Of a stretch of DNA of 64,000 bases, positions 1-9,652 are shown piece by piece. This stretch comes from Aquiflexum lacus (GTDB lineage Bacteria; Bacteroidota; Bacteroidia; Cytophagales; Cyclobacteriaceae). The translations under genes and the position numbers were made by a program. The notes below the pieces were generated by a model, which did no database searches, had not been told where the DNA came from, and saw only the letters and a list, made by a program, of their open reading frames with translations. Every line of letters starts with the position of its first letter. Position 1 is the stretch's first letter. Location: NCBI RefSeq assembly GCF_015476655.1, contig NZ_JABFHF010000002.1:1-64000 (forward strand). Direction: 5' to 3'.

Positions 1-126
1 ACTAATCTCTGCTATCATGAAAAATTAGCCTGGGTGTCCCATCGCACAAAACAGGAGTACCAGGAAAAAAGGTCAAAGGAAATAAGAGGAGGGGATTATA
101 TAGATTATGAAGATGTCAAAGATTGA
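1..126 (+). CDS. C-terminal end of an unidentified protein (partial)
   Basis: Frame 1 is open from the first base to a TGA at 124-126, giving a 41-residue tail that is rich in Lys, Glu and Arg. The start lies outside the window. It is hydrophilic with no membrane segment or signal, and I do not recognise a family. It converges on the histidine kinase gene that ends at 193. A chance open frame of this length cannot be excluded, so the call is tentative. Confidence 0.4.
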   Translation, partial: TNLCYHEKLAWVSHRTKQEYQEKRSKEIRGGDYIDYEDVKD

Positions 127-192
127 TTCATTCCGTGAATAGACACTGTTTTGATTGCAGAGACAATTGAATAGACATTTCTGATTGTATTA

Positions 193-3100
193 TTATCCTA
201 TTCTTTCCAATTCTGCGTGCAGAGATTTTAGAATTTTTTCCAGTTCTTCATTTAGTTTTTCAATGATTTCAGGGCTTTGTTCATCCAAACCTCCAAGACC
301 TTCTACCGCAGAAGAATAAGTTACCAGATCCACAAAATCCAGATTCAATCCAACTCCTTTTAATGCATGTCCTGTCTGCTTGATGGAATGGAGGTTTTTT
401 TCCTCTTGATTCCTTTTCAAAGTGATTTTGAGTTTGGCAATATTGCTGTAGCTGACTTCTAATAATTCCTTGAAAAAGTCAGGATCACTTTCCCTATACT
501 CCTCAAGTTTTGTGAGTTTTAGGTTATTCTGATCAAGGGCAGTATCACCGGCCTCTGATTTTGGATCAAGATACTTTTTGATCATTTCAGCTATATCCGA
601 AACAAGAACCGGTTTGCTTAAATAATCATTCATACCGGCTTCAATACATCTGTGTTGCTCCCCCTTGACGGTTCCGGCGGTCAAGGCAATGATGGGCGTT
701 TTGAAGTCAGTTCCTTCCTGAAGGCGGATTTTCTTAGTGGCTTCATAGCCGCTCATTTCCGGCATTTGAATATCCATAAAAATCATATCGGGTTTTTCTT
801 TTTCAAATTGGGCCACTGCTTCAAGACCATTATAAGCTTCGGATATCTTGGCTGAAGGAATCAGGCTTTTAACAATAGATTTTGCCAATAACATGTTGAC
901 AGGATTATCATCAACCAAAAGTATTTTATAGGAAGATTTTGAAGTTTTATTTGAAATCGAAACCGGATTTACAATTTCTTTTTCTTCAATAATTTGGTCC
1001 TTTTTCTCTGCAGGTATTGGTGAAAGTGTAAGGCCTAAAGAAAAACAAAACTCACTTCCTTTACCAACCTCGGTTTTTAATATCAGTTTGCTCCCCATTA
1101 AATCCAACAATTTGCTGCAAATAGAGAGTCCTAATCCTGTTCCACCGTATTTCCGAGTGGTGGAATTGTCTTCTTGAGCGAAAGCCTCAAAGATTATTTT
1201 CTCTTTTTCCTTTGAGATACCTATACCTGAGTCAATTACTGAAAATGATACTTGGTACAGATTTGAATTATTGATTACCTGACCTTTAATAGCTAATTCT
1301 ATATATCCCTTGGGGGTAAACTTTGCGGCATTGCTCAACAAATTGATCAAAACTTGCTTTAATCTCGTTGTATCCACAAGCGCAAAATCAGGCAAATCTT
1401 TATCAATGTTTAGGATTAAGTCCAGATTTTTATCTTTAGCAAAAGGTTGAATGATCTTTAATGTATCTGTAGCGAGCTCTTTAAGATTGACCCATTCAGG
1501 ATTGAGTTCAAGTTTCCCTGCCTCAATTTTTGAAAAATCCAGAATATCATTGATCAGATCAAGTAATAGGTTTCCCGATTGAATGATTGATTTCAGGAAG
1601 CCTTTTTGATTGTCATCCAGCTGGGTCTTCATCAATAAGTCAGAAAAACCAATGACCCCATTGAGCGGTGTCCTGATTTCATGACTCATATTAGCAAGGA
1701 ATTCAGATTTGGCCACACTGGCTTCTTTGGCCTGTTCCATAGACTGGATCAAATTCTTTTCCAGGTTTTTCCTTTCAATCGCATTTGAAATACTGTCTGC
1801 AAAACTGATCAACAGGGCTGTTTCAGCATCACTCCAATTCCTTTCATTGGTACAATCATCAAACCCAACATAACCCCAGAAATATTCTTTTACATATATA
1901 GGGATCAACAAAATGGACTTGATATCCTGGCTTTCTAGAAGTTCCTTCAGTTCGGGGTCATTGTCAATTTTGGAAACTATGGCATGGTAAGGTCTGTTCT
2001 TTAACATGGCCTGTGTGCCTTCACCAAAAAGTCCTACAGGAAGACCTTGAAGATCGGGATTGTCTATTTCAGGAGGTACACCCAAGGCACTCCATTCATA
2101 TCTCTGGGAACAAAAAATATTACCATCTTCATCATGGAAATTTTCAAACAAATATGCCCTGTCTACACCGGCACCATCTCCCAATAAGGCCATTGCCTTT
2201 TGGGTAGCCGTGGGAAAATGTTGGTTTGACAACAATTCCTTTGTAGCAAATGCAATAGAAGTCAACATTTTCTCATTTCTCACCAAGTAGCTATTGACAT
2301 TCTGAAGCTTTAGTTCATTGCTTTTGATGATCTCCTCTGTCGACTTTTGTTCGGTGATGTCACGGATAAATAGGTATTGAAAATTAGGTAATCCGCCATT
2401 GATGATATCATTATCTATTTCTTTGAGGTAAACTGCAAATGTTTTACCATCATTGACCAATTTGATTTCCACCTTTTCTCCTGTAGTTCTTTTTGAAAAA
2501 AGAACATCAAACTCGTTCGATAACTTTTTGATCTGATCAACATTTTCCAATTTCACATCAGTGAGCTTAGAAAAGAATTTTTCAGCGGCATAATTGACAG
2601 CTACCAATTCACCTTCCATATTGATGATCAATATCCCGTCAGATATATTTTCAAAAATTGTTTTAAATGCAATAGGATTGGCTCTGAATAATTGGTTTCG
2701 GAATAAGGCCCAAAAAAGTAAAAGACCACTGATAGCCAAAAAAAATGGCACCGGATCCAATCCAAAAGGATAATAACCGAATACCACAATAATGTAAGCC
2801 ACCCAAGGCATGAAAGTCCCCATCATCATGACCAGTAATTGTTTTCTGTAAATAGCAGGTATTGAACTAAACATCCTGACAAGGATGAAGTTTGATGTCA
2901 GGATCAAGAGTGAGTTATATCCCGCATAGATCCAATGGAAAGAGCCTCTGTCGATATTCTTCGCAATAAAATATGAATTGTCTATTGCTAGGATTTCTTT
3001 GAAAAAAAGTAAATGGTAATCATTCGTGAGAACCAGCACCAGAAAAAATACAGAAACCCCAAAAATTGCTGTCATCCAAAGGGGATTGATGTATTTGGCT

Positions 3101-3381
3101 TTATCAGAATACTTCAATAAAAATAACAATAATAATGGAGCTATAAATACACCACCCACAAATTCCAACATATACAAGAATTGAAGCATATTGGGATCAG
3201 TGAATAAAAGACCTGTTCCATAAAAAAATGTGTATATAAAACATGCAAACATCAAATAAGAAAAATATCTTTCTCCTAAGAGATTTTGTTTTTTGAAGGA
3301 AAAAACGGTTAATACTATAAATAGTAGGCTTGTAATAAAAACCGGTATGGCGTATGGGTTAAAATAAAATTCGAGATTCAT
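193..3381 (-). CDS. Hybrid sensor histidine kinase with 7TM, PAS, GAF, REC and Hpt domains
   Basis: This is a 1062-residue membrane-bound hybrid sensor kinase. Seven hydrophobic segments fill residues 10-230, like the 7TM input domain of histidine kinases. A PAS domain (about 238-345), a coiled linker, and a GAF domain (about 375-535) follow. The HisKA phospho-acceptor is H567 in the [10 protein letters not shown] motif. The HATPase has its N box near 686 (NLLSNAAKF) and a GTGLGL box near 747. The receiver has the acidic pair D824-D825, phospho-acceptor D870 and K923. A C-terminal Hpt domain has its likely acceptor at H1005 (HALKG). The full His-Asp-His relay is therefore in one chain, and the partner regulator is not adjacent. 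The ATG at 3381 begins the first membrane segment. The ligand is unknown. Confidence 0.93.
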   Translation of the reverse strand: MNLEFYFNPYAIPVFITSLLFIVLTVFSFKKQNLLGERYFSYLMFACFIYTFFYGTGLLFTDPNMLQFLYMLEFVGGVFIAPLLLLFLLKYSDKAKYINPLWMTAIFGVSVFFLVLVLTNDYHLLFFKEILAIDNSYFIAKNIDRGSFHWIYAGYNSLLILTSNFILVRMFSSIPAIYRKQLLVMMMGTFMPWVAYIIVVFGYYPFGLDPVPFFLAISGLLLFWALFRNQLFRANPIAFKTIFENISDGILIINMEGELVAVNYAAEKFFSKLTDVKLENVDQIKKLSNEFDVLFSKRTTGEKVEIKLVNDGKTFAVYLKEIDNDIINGGLPNFQYLFIRDITEQKSTEEIIKSNELKLQNVNSYLVRNEKMLTSIAFATKELLSNQHFPTATQKAMALLGDGAGVDRAYLFENFHDEDGNIFCSQRYEWSALGVPPEIDNPDLQGLPVGLFGEGTQAMLKNRPYHAIVSKIDNDPELKELLESQDIKSILLIPIYVKEYFWGYVGFDDCTNERNWSDAETALLISFADSISNAIERKNLEKNLIQSMEQAKEASVAKSEFLANMSHEIRTPLNGVIGFSDLLMKTQLDDNQKGFLKSIIQSGNLLLDLINDILDFSKIEAGKLELNPEWVNLKELATDTLKIIQPFAKDKNLDLILNIDKDLPDFALVDTTRLKQVLINLLSNAAKFTPKGYIELAIKGQVINNSNLYQVSFSVIDSGIGISKEKEKIIFEAFAQEDNSTTRKYGGTGLGLSICSKLLDLMGSKLILKTEVGKGSEFCFSLGLTLSPIPAEKKDQIIEEKEIVNPVSISNKTSKSSYKILLVDDNPVNMLLAKSIVKSLIPSAKISEAYNGLEAVAQFEKEKPDMIFMDIQMPEMSGYEATKKIRLQEGTDFKTPIIALTAGTVKGEQHRCIEAGMNDYLSKPVLVSDIAEMIKKYLDPKSEAGDTALDQNNLKLTKLEEYRESDPDFFKELLEVSYSNIAKLKITLKRNQEEKNLHSIKQTGHALKGVGLNLDFVDLVTYSSAVEGLGGLDEQSPEIIEKLNEELEKILKSLHAELERIG

Positions 3382-3506
3382 ACTTTACTTTTGATAAAAA
3401 GAAACTGTATTCTCATGATATTAAATTAGGTGAAATTAGCAAAGTAAAAATAATTGTTTTGTTGTCTAAAAAAAATAAATAAACATCAAATTAATACAAA
3501 ACAAAA

Positions 3507-3537
3507 TTGAACATATTTAGAAGTTAGATTATATTTG
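3507..3537 (+). promoter_or_regulatory. Bacteroidota-type promoter for the coiled-coil protein
   Basis: A -33 TTG (3507-3509), a 20-bp spacer and a -7 TATATTTG (3530-3537) match the Bacteroidota sigma-ABfr consensus. The predicted start site is about 13 nt before the ATG at 3557, so the leader would be very short. Confidence 0.6.
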
Positions 3538-3556
3538 GAATAAAAATAACCTAGAA

Positions 3557-4057
3557 ATGAAGAAATTTCCATTTTTGATAACATTAATTCTTTCATTAGC
3601 TTTTTCCAAGGGTGTTTTCGCACAAGAAAAAATACAATTATCTAAGGAAGAACAACTGGAAGCAAAGAAAGCCTTGCAGGAAGAAAAAAGATTGACGGCA
3701 CAGCAAAAGGCTGAAGATAAGGCAGCGCTTAAAGAGAAAAAAGAACAAGATGCTGCAATGAAAGCCGAACTGAAGCGAATCAGTAATTTGCAAAAAGCTC
3801 AAAAAAATTATGACAAAGCATTGACTGCTAAACAAAAAGCTGAAATCAAGCTTGCCAAACAGAATCTTAATTTAGAAAAAGTCAAGTTAAAGACTAAAAC
3901 CACTGATGCTGATCTGGCGAAATTGGAATTGTCCATCAGGAAAAGTGAAATAGCCATTCAGGAAGCAGAATCTAATGTAGACAGATATCAGCGGGATATT
4001 GATAGATATAGTCTAAAAAAAGAAGAGAAAGAAATAATTATAGAGGAAGAAAACTGA
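3557..4057 (+). CDS. Secreted coiled-coil protein of unknown function
   Basis: This is a 166-residue protein with a clear N-terminal signal peptide (Lys-Lys, then a hydrophobic core, cleavage after the Phe-Ala-Gln near residue 23). The rest is almost entirely charged helix, dominated by Lys, Glu, Ala and Gln with heptad-like spacing, so it should form a long periplasmic coiled coil. No enzymatic motif is visible. It is monocistronic, with its own promoter upstream and a strong hairpin terminator downstream. Proteins of this composition are common in Bacteroidota, but I cannot assign a family or role. Confidence 0.85.
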   Translation: MKKFPFLITLILSLAFSKGVFAQEKIQLSKEEQLEAKKALQEEKRLTAQQKAEDKAALKEKKEQDAAMKAELKRISNLQKAQKNYDKALTAKQKAEIKLAKQNLNLEKVKLKTKTTDADLAKLELSIRKSEIAIQEAESNVDRYQRDIDRYSLKKEEKEIIIEEEN

Positions 4058-4073
4058 AATTAACAATTTCCGG

Positions 4074-4110
4074 AAAAGCCTCCATTTACTTTTTAATGGA
4101 GGCTTTTTTA
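4074..4110 (+). terminator. Rho-independent terminator
   Basis: A hairpin with 11-bp arms (4076-4086 and 4095-4105) is followed by a T-run. It lies 17 nt after the stop of the coiled-coil gene. Confidence 0.85.
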
Positions 4111-4270
4111 TGTCAAAAAGTCCTGATTTTCATGTGTTGAGATATATTTCAGGACATTTTTTCCGAATTAATCCCATTTTTTGGATTGGTGAAAGATTTG
4201 ATTGAGTGGTAAAAAGTATCTTGTTTCTTTACAGGAACTTAAAAAAGTAACAGATAACCACATATATACC

Positions 4271-6883
4271 ATGGATTTCAAGCAATTCACCATCAAATCC
4301 CAAGAAGCTATTCAAAAAGCCGTGGAAATAACCTCAGCCGAACAGCAACAGGCCATAGAGCCTGCTCATTTGTTGAAAGGGATATTTTCCGAAGATGAGA
4401 ATGTAACCGACTTTTTATTCAAAAAGTTAGGTGTAAATAAAATTTTCATCAATCAAAAAACAGATGAGCTTATCAAATCTTACCCCAAAGTTAGTGGGCA
4501 GCAACCTTATTTGTCCAATACTTCCAATCAGGTTTTATCCAAGGCAAAAGATTATCTAAAAACCTTTGGAGACGAATTTATAGCCATTGAGCATTTATTA
4601 TTGGCAATTTTGTCAGGCAGCGAAAAAGCAGCCCAATTGTTAAAAGATCAAGGCTTATCTGAAAAGCCTTTAATTGAAGCGATTAAGGAACTTAGACAAG
4701 GAAATAAAGTGACAGATCAAAATGCGGAATCAAAATACAGGGCTTTGGAAAAATATTCCAAAAATCTGAATGAATTGGCCAAAAAGGGTAAAATAGATCC
4801 TGTGATTGGCCGGGATGAAGAAATAAGGAGGGTCCTCCAAATTTTGGCAAGAAGAACCAAAAACAATCCGATTCTTCTCGGTGAACCGGGAGTAGGCAAG
4901 ACAGCAATAGTGGAAGGTTTGGCCCAAAGAATCATCAGTGGTGATGTGCCCGAAAATCTTAAGTCAAAGACCTTGATCTCTTTAGATATGGGTCTATTGG
5001 TCGCCGGGGCAAAATATAAAGGAGAATTCGAAGAAAGACTAAAGGCCGTCATCAAAGAGGTCACAGACTCAGATGGTGAAATCCTGCTATTTATAGATGA
5101 AATCCATACCTTGATTGGAGCCGGTGGAGGGGGTGAAGGTGCCATGGATGCAGCCAACTTACTGAAGCCCGCTTTGGCAAGAGGAGAATTACATGCAATC
5201 GGTGCCACCACACTTAAAGAATACCAAAAATATATTGAAAAGGATAAGGCCTTGGAGAGAAGGTTTCAGTCTGTAATGGTTGATGAACCGGATGCAGCAG
5301 ATGCGATTTCCATTTTGCGAGGTATCAAAGATAAATATGAATTGCACCATGGGGTGAGAATCAAAGATGATGCAGTGATAGCCGCAGTCGAACTTTCCCA
5401 AAGGTATATTTCAGACAGATTTCTACCCGATAAGGCAATAGACTTGATGGATGAAGCGGCAGCAAAATTGAGAATGGAGATAGATTCTCTTCCGCAGGAA
5501 TTGGATGAACTCAACAGAAGGGTAATGCAGTTGGAAATTGAAAGAGAGGCAATCCGGAGAGAAAACAATAAGGACAAGGAAACTGTACTCAGCAAAGAGA
5601 TCGCTGAACTTTCGGAGAAGAGACAAAACCTCAAAGCCAAATGGGAAAGTGAAAAATCTGTAATTACTGGAATTAGAACAGAAAAGGAGAACATAGATAA
5701 GTTAAAGTTGGAAGCTGAACAAGCGGAAAGAGCGGGGGATTTTGGAAGAGTAGCTGAAATCCGTTACGGCAAAATAGTCGAAGCTGAAAAAAAACTTGAC
5801 CTGTTCAAAAAACAATTAGAGGAAATGCAAGAGGGCTCGCCTTTACTCAAAGAAGAGGTGGATAATGAGGATATAGCATCTGTGGTTTCCAAATGGACAG
5901 GTATTCCATTGTCCAAAATGATTCAAAGTGAAAGAGAAAAATTATTACATCTTGAAGACGAGTTGGGGATAAGGGTCGCAGGACAGAGAGAAGCCATTAC
6001 GGCATTATCAGATGCTGTAAGGAGAAGTAGGGCTGGATTGCAGGACCCAAAACGACCCATAGGTTCATTCATCTTTATGGGAACTACAGGTGTTGGAAAA
6101 ACAGAATTGGCAAAAGCTCTTGCTGAATACCTCTTCAATGATGACAATGCCATGGTCAGGATTGACATGTCCGAATATCAGGAAAGACATGCCGTCAGCA
6201 GATTGGTCGGAGCACCTCCTGGATATGTTGGATATGATGAAGGTGGTCAGCTGACGGAGGCGGTCCGAAGAAAGCCATATTCTGTTGTACTACTTGATGA
6301 AATAGAAAAAGCCCATCCAGATGTTTTCAATATTCTTCTACAAGTTCTCGATGATGGTCGCTTGACGGATAATAAAGGCAGGGTTGCAAGCTTCAAAAAT
6401 ACCATCATCATCCTTACGACCAATATTGGATCTCATTTGATTCAGGAGAGGTTTGCCGAAATAGAAGATTGGAATAAAGAGGCGATCATGGAAAAAACCA
6501 AATCGGAAGTTTATGATCTTCTCAAAAAATCAGTCAGACCTGAATTTCTTAACAGGATTGATGAAACCATCATGTTTGAACCGCTGAACAAAAAAGTTGT
6601 CCGCAAGATAGTTGACATTCAGTGGAGAGAAATTCAACAAAGACTTTCAGAGTCCAATATAGAAATAGATGCAACGCAAGAAGTTTTGGATTATCTGGGT
6701 GAGATAGGATTTGATCCCCAATTTGGAGCTAGGCCCTTGAAAAGAACCATGCAAAGATTGATTTTGAATGAGCTTTCCAAACAGATACTTTCCGGATATA
6801 TCAAAAACGATTCTGCGGTTTTGGTAGATTTGGATTCCGAAAATCAGGTCTATTTCAAAAATATTGACACTGTTGAAGTGTAA
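4271..6883 (+). CDS. clpB: ATP-dependent disaggregase ClpB
   Basis: ClpB is a cytosolic hexameric AAA+ disaggregase that works with DnaK to rescue aggregated proteins. The 870-residue product has the N-terminal double Clp repeat (about 1-145), AAA1 with Walker A GEPGVGKT near residue 204 and Walker B LFIDEIHT, the coiled-coil middle domain (about 400-530), and AAA2 with GTTGVGKT near 604 and Walker B LLDEIEKAHP. The second Walker A has Thr where Pro is usual, which should still bind nucleotide. I chose the ATG at 4271: MDFKQFT aligns with typical ClpB N-termini, while the in-frame TTG at 4202 adds 23 residues without similarity. It is a single-gene unit with a terminator after it. Confidence 0.97.
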   Translation: MDFKQFTIKSQEAIQKAVEITSAEQQQAIEPAHLLKGIFSEDENVTDFLFKKLGVNKIFINQKTDELIKSYPKVSGQQPYLSNTSNQVLSKAKDYLKTFGDEFIAIEHLLLAILSGSEKAAQLLKDQGLSEKPLIEAIKELRQGNKVTDQNAESKYRALEKYSKNLNELAKKGKIDPVIGRDEEIRRVLQILARRTKNNPILLGEPGVGKTAIVEGLAQRIISGDVPENLKSKTLISLDMGLLVAGAKYKGEFEERLKAVIKEVTDSDGEILLFIDEIHTLIGAGGGGEGAMDAANLLKPALARGELHAIGATTLKEYQKYIEKDKALERRFQSVMVDEPDAADAISILRGIKDKYELHHGVRIKDDAVIAAVELSQRYISDRFLPDKAIDLMDEAAAKLRMEIDSLPQELDELNRRVMQLEIEREAIRRENNKDKETVLSKEIAELSEKRQNLKAKWESEKSVITGIRTEKENIDKLKLEAEQAERAGDFGRVAEIRYGKIVEAEKKLDLFKKQLEEMQEGSPLLKEEVDNEDIASVVSKWTGIPLSKMIQSEREKLLHLEDELGIRVAGQREAITALSDAVRRSRAGLQDPKRPIGSFIFMGTTGVGKTELAKALAEYLFNDDNAMVRIDMSEYQERHAVSRLVGAPPGYVGYDEGGQLTEAVRRKPYSVVLLDEIEKAHPDVFNILLQVLDDGRLTDNKGRVASFKNTIIILTTNIGSHLIQERFAEIEDWNKEAIMEKTKSEVYDLLKKSVRPEFLNRIDETIMFEPLNKKVVRKIVDIQWREIQQRLSESNIEIDATQEVLDYLGEIGFDPQFGARPLKRTMQRLILNELSKQILSGYIKNDSAVLVDLDSENQVYFKNIDTVEV

Positions 6884-6911
6884 TCAGAAAATGGTCTTAT
6901 AATTAGAAAGC

Positions 6912-6943
6912 GCGTAGGGGAAACTCTACGCTCTTTTTCTTTC
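6912..6943 (+). terminator. Rho-independent terminator of clpB
   Basis: Arms GCGTAG (6912-6917) and CTACGC (6926-6931) form a hairpin followed by a T-rich tract. It lies about 30 nt past the clpB stop. Confidence 0.75.
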
Positions 6944-7007
6944 ATTATATTCTAAACATATACACGCTGGAATTGGTATATTTTGAGATAGATAAAATAG
7001 ATATACC

Positions 7008-7583
7008 ATGCTGTTTACTGATGAAGATTCTTTAGATGATGTTTTTCATGCCATCAAGCATGAGTTGAATAGAGGTTCTTTGGACTCAAGGCATCCTTTT
7101 AGATTCGTTTCTCTGGCGACTCAAGGGGAAGAAGGGCCCGATCTGCGGTATGTGGTTTTGCGGAAAGTTGATAAGGAGTTTAACTTTTACTTTTTTACTG
7201 ATGCAAGATCTTCTAAAGTATCGCAATTGATGAAAGATGGGAGTATCGTACTTCTTTTTTATCATCCTGGAAAACGAGTTCAAGTCAAGGTGTCCGGTGA
7301 AGCTGAAATCCATCAGCAAAATGAACTCAGTAGATCTTTTTGGCCCATTGTTCAGGGAGATTCACAAAAAGCATATAATTCAGTGATGGCACCTGGGACT
7401 ATAGTCTCTGATCCAGAGAAGGCTTTTCAATGGCCTGATGAAATGAATGACCAACATTTTTGTCTCATCAAATTTACCCCGGTGGAAATTGAAGGCCTGC
7501 AATTGAATGGATTGACTCACATACGGGCCCAATTTAAATCAACAGGAAATGGGAATTGGTCATCCGTTTGGCTAGTGCCTTAA
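7008..7583 (+). CDS. Pyridoxamine 5'-phosphate oxidase-family flavoprotein
   Basis: The 191-residue protein has the FMN-binding split-barrel fold of the PNPOx family. Visible are the first strand region (HPFRFVSLAT), the flavin-binding segment RYVVLRKVD, the FYFFTDARSSKV stretch that aligns with the FMN phosphate loop, and the VQVKVSGEAE strand. True PdxH makes pyridoxal 5'-phosphate. This protein lacks a recognisable PdxH C-terminal signature, so it is better called a PNPOx-like protein with an unproven substrate. It sits alone between clpB and a membrane protein gene. Confidence 0.85.
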   Translation: MLFTDEDSLDDVFHAIKHELNRGSLDSRHPFRFVSLATQGEEGPDLRYVVLRKVDKEFNFYFFTDARSSKVSQLMKDGSIVLLFYHPGKRVQVKVSGEAEIHQQNELSRSFWPIVQGDSQKAYNSVMAPGTIVSDPEKAFQWPDEMNDQHFCLIKFTPVEIEGLQLNGLTHIRAQFKSTGNGNWSSVWLVP

Positions 7584-7720
7584 AGTATTTCTGAGAAGTT
7601 TTATTATTTTCGGTAATTAATCAACAGGTTTGGAGCATTTTAAAATTTTCACTCTATTTTAGTCCAGATCATAAAACATCAATTTTATTTGTAAATTAAG
7701 AGGCATAAATAGCAACCTGT

Positions 7721-8290
7721 ATGGAAGAACCGAAAATTGCGAAAAAGGAAAAAGACACCTCAGTCAGAGAACGGCAAACCTTTTTTAGGGTAACTTTTAA
7801 AAATAATTGCAATTTACTTCAGATCGCTGACAACAAAGCGAATATGATCATCAGCATCAACGCATTGGTGATTTCCTCCATCATCGCAATCGCGGGATAC
7901 GGTACAATTTCGGAGGAACTCGATCTTTATGGGTCAAAATTGATTCTCCCTATAGCATTGATTTTAGTTTCATGCCTTGCTTCTACAGTGCTTGCGGTTC
8001 AAGCAGCCAAACCAAAAATCATTGATAAAAACCAAGATTTTCAAAATAAAGGCAAGGCAAGTTTATTGTTTTTTGGAGAAGTAGCCAATTATACATTACC
8101 TGAGTATTTGTCAGAAGTAGAAAAAATCCTACCTAAACAAAATGAAATCAATGAACAAATGTCAATCGCTGTTTATTATCAGGGTAAAGTGCTTAAAAGA
8201 AAATACAATATGCTTGGGTACGCCTACAATATATTTTTGATGGGGATAGTATTTGGTGTTTTGGTTTTTCTAATCTATATGTTCTCCTGA
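7721..8290 (+). CDS. DUF5706 / Pycsar-effector-type membrane protein
   Basis: The 189-residue protein matches the DUF5706 (PycTM) pattern. A charged N-terminal helix with RERQTFFR leads into the conserved ADNKANMIISIN motif (residues 36-47). Transmembrane segments lie at about 42-60, 74-95 and 168-188. In Pycsar anti-phage systems this domain is the membrane effector triggered by cyclic CMP or UMP. In many Bacteroidota it is also found fused behind an HD phosphohydrolase domain. Here it stands alone: no nucleotide cyclase lies next to it, and an HD protein of the type found in those fusions lies 41 kb away at 49375-49956. A housekeeping role is as likely as defence. Confidence 0.85.
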   Translation: MEEPKIAKKEKDTSVRERQTFFRVTFKNNCNLLQIADNKANMIISINALVISSIIAIAGYGTISEELDLYGSKLILPIALILVSCLASTVLAVQAAKPKIIDKNQDFQNKGKASLLFFGEVANYTLPEYLSEVEKILPKQNEINEQMSIAVYYQGKVLKRKYNMLGYAYNIFLMGIVFGVLVFLIYMFS

Positions 8291-8411
8291 GAAATATTCT
8301 GTATTTAGCCTTTGATAAAAATCCAAAATTTTCAAAAAATCATATATTAAAGCATATTTTTAATCTGACAGCTTATGTCAGCGAGTTGGTATTTAAGTTC
8401 TTTGAGACTAA

Positions 8412-8441
8412 ATTCAAGAAAATTTTATTCTTGGATTTTTT
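8412..8441 (+). terminator. Possible terminator after the DUF5706 gene
   Basis: Nine-base arms (8412-8420 and 8428-8436, one G-T pair) are followed by a run of T. It lies 120 nt after the upstream stop, so the link to that gene is loose. The rest of the 8291-8560 gap shows only a small hairpin CTGACA-GCTTA-TGTCAG at 8365-8381. Confidence 0.4.
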
Positions 8442-8560
8442 GTCTTCCAAATAATCCAAATGGATAATTTGATTCGTAAATGACTTACAACCCTTTGATA
8501 ATGGGCTGTTTTTAATGGAAAATTCCATTCCTCTTGATGTCCATTTATAAACTTCTTTCA

Positions 8561-9307
8561 ATGAAAATCATATTTCTTACCAATGCTTCAGAAAAGGATA
8601 AGTTAAAATTTATTGAGGAAAATTATGAAGGTAGTCATCAATGTTTCTTTCTGAATCCAAGTAATTCATTAATCGATAGGGGTTTAGATCAATTTAATGA
8701 TTCTCTAAGTCAAATTAATCTTGTGGATATTGGTGTCCAATCATTGATCAAGGGGTTTGATTTGGTCATGGAATATGCAATACAAAAGCAGGAAATCGAT
8801 TTGAATATTCTGATTCATTCAGCAGAAAATATTGGTTTGAAAACAGAAGTCATTGATTTTCAAAATTCTTCAGCGTTGAGTCAATGGATTGCAGGTGTTG
8901 ACCAAAAGGCATGGAACAGAATGATCAGGACGATCATCAGTACCTATGCGGAGAGTATAGGTATTGAGGAAATTTGTGTTGTAGGAGGAAAAAATGTCCT
9001 GATCAAATTTTATAAATATGAAAATAATGGTCATGAAATATTTTATTATGCCACCAATCAAAAGTGCATTTTCAATTATAACCTTGGAATAGATTTCGGT
9101 CAAGAGACCAGTGAAAGAGAAGTGGATGAATTTTCGAGTTTCCAGGAAGCTTTTGAAAACATTCAGATGAAATACCAAATTTTTCAATTATATCCACTGA
9201 GAATAAATGAAAAATATACCAGAGCTTTCAATCATGCATATCAAAAGTTTTTGGGCAATCAAAAAACTGATTTTAAGATAGCAGAATGGCAGGAGTTTTT
9301 GAATTGA
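8561..9307 (+). CDS. Hypothetical cytosolic protein
   Basis: I do not recognise this 248-residue protein. It has no signal peptide or membrane segment. It begins with a beta strand and turn (KIIFLTNASEKDKL) and has a mixed alpha/beta pattern, with a second strand-rich part around residues 135-175 (IEEICVVGGKNVLIKFYKY). I start it at the ATG at 8561. The in-frame ATG at 8537 and TTG at 8534 add nine residues without obvious value. It is flanked by the DUF5706 gene and the P-loop stub, with no operon link. Confidence 0.75.
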   Translation: MKIIFLTNASEKDKLKFIEENYEGSHQCFFLNPSNSLIDRGLDQFNDSLSQINLVDIGVQSLIKGFDLVMEYAIQKQEIDLNILIHSAENIGLKTEVIDFQNSSALSQWIAGVDQKAWNRMIRTIISTYAESIGIEEICVVGGKNVLIKFYKYENNGHEIFYYATNQKCIFNYNLGIDFGQETSEREVDEFSSFQEAFENIQMKYQIFQLYPLRINEKYTRAFNHAYQKFLGNQKTDFKIAEWQEFLN

Positions 9308-9403
9308 TTTTTATGTTAATTTAAATTGGCATTTGGTGTCATCTAATTTTTTAAGAGTTTGTTTTTGGGTAAATTGATTAGGTAATTAAAAAACAAAAAC
9401 GAT

Positions 9404-9475
9404 ATGAGCAAAATAATATTTGTGGTCGGAGCTGCGGGTACAGGTAAAAGCAGACTGAATCTCCAGTCTTTATAA
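9404..9475 (+). pseudogene. Remnant 5' end of a P-loop NTPase gene
   Basis: A 23-codon frame starts with MSKIIFVVGAAGTGKS, a perfect strand-1 plus Walker A loop (GxxGxGKS) at its N-terminus, then stops at 9473-9475. A Walker A motif this close to a plausible start, with nothing after it, indicates a gene that lost its body. The last codons run into the hairpin that serves as the terminator of tRNA-Ala on the other strand, so the break point lies at the tRNA 3' flank. Confidence 0.55.
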
Positions 9476-9476
9476 A
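9454..9476 (-). terminator. Terminator of tRNA-Ala
   Basis: On the minus strand AGACTG-GAGATT-CAGTCT forms a hairpin immediately after the tRNA 3' end and is followed by GCTTTTA. It overlaps the end of the P-loop stub on the opposite strand. Confidence 0.6.
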
Positions 9477-9477
9477 G

Positions 9478-9553
<76 letters not shown>

Positions 9554-9573
9554 TAATTATTTACTATTCTAGC

Positions 9574-9595
9574 TATCCCGATGGCTATCGGGATA
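9574..9595. repeat. Perfect 9-bp inverted repeat
   Basis: TATCCCGAT-GGCT-ATCGGGATA lies in the leader between the tRNA-Ala promoter and the mature 5' end. It may be a processing hairpin or a copy of a small REP-like palindrome. A related CCCGAT-containing sequence occurs near 20099-20140. Confidence 0.6.
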
Positions 9596-9613
9596 ATCCC
9601 TCAATTGGGATTG

Positions 9614-9644
9614 CAAATATAGAAAGCCTTTTGAATTGCGCAAA
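9614..9644 (-). promoter_or_regulatory. Promoter of tRNA-Ala
   Basis: On the minus strand TTTG (9644-9641), 19 bp and TATATTTG (9621-9614) match the Bacteroidota -33/-7 consensus. Transcription would start near 9607, about 55 nt before the tRNA. The element sits directly behind the recR stop codon. Confidence 0.75.
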
Positions 9645-9652
9645 GGAAAATA

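Noticed and set aside
4717-5211. 164-codon minus-strand open frame in clpB
   Set aside because: It is antisense to the conserved AAA1 domain of clpB and has no similarity or ribosome-binding context.
7721-8290. A complete Pycsar anti-phage system
   Set aside because: There is no pyrimidine cyclase gene next to the DUF5706 gene or anywhere else in the window, so defence function is not supported.
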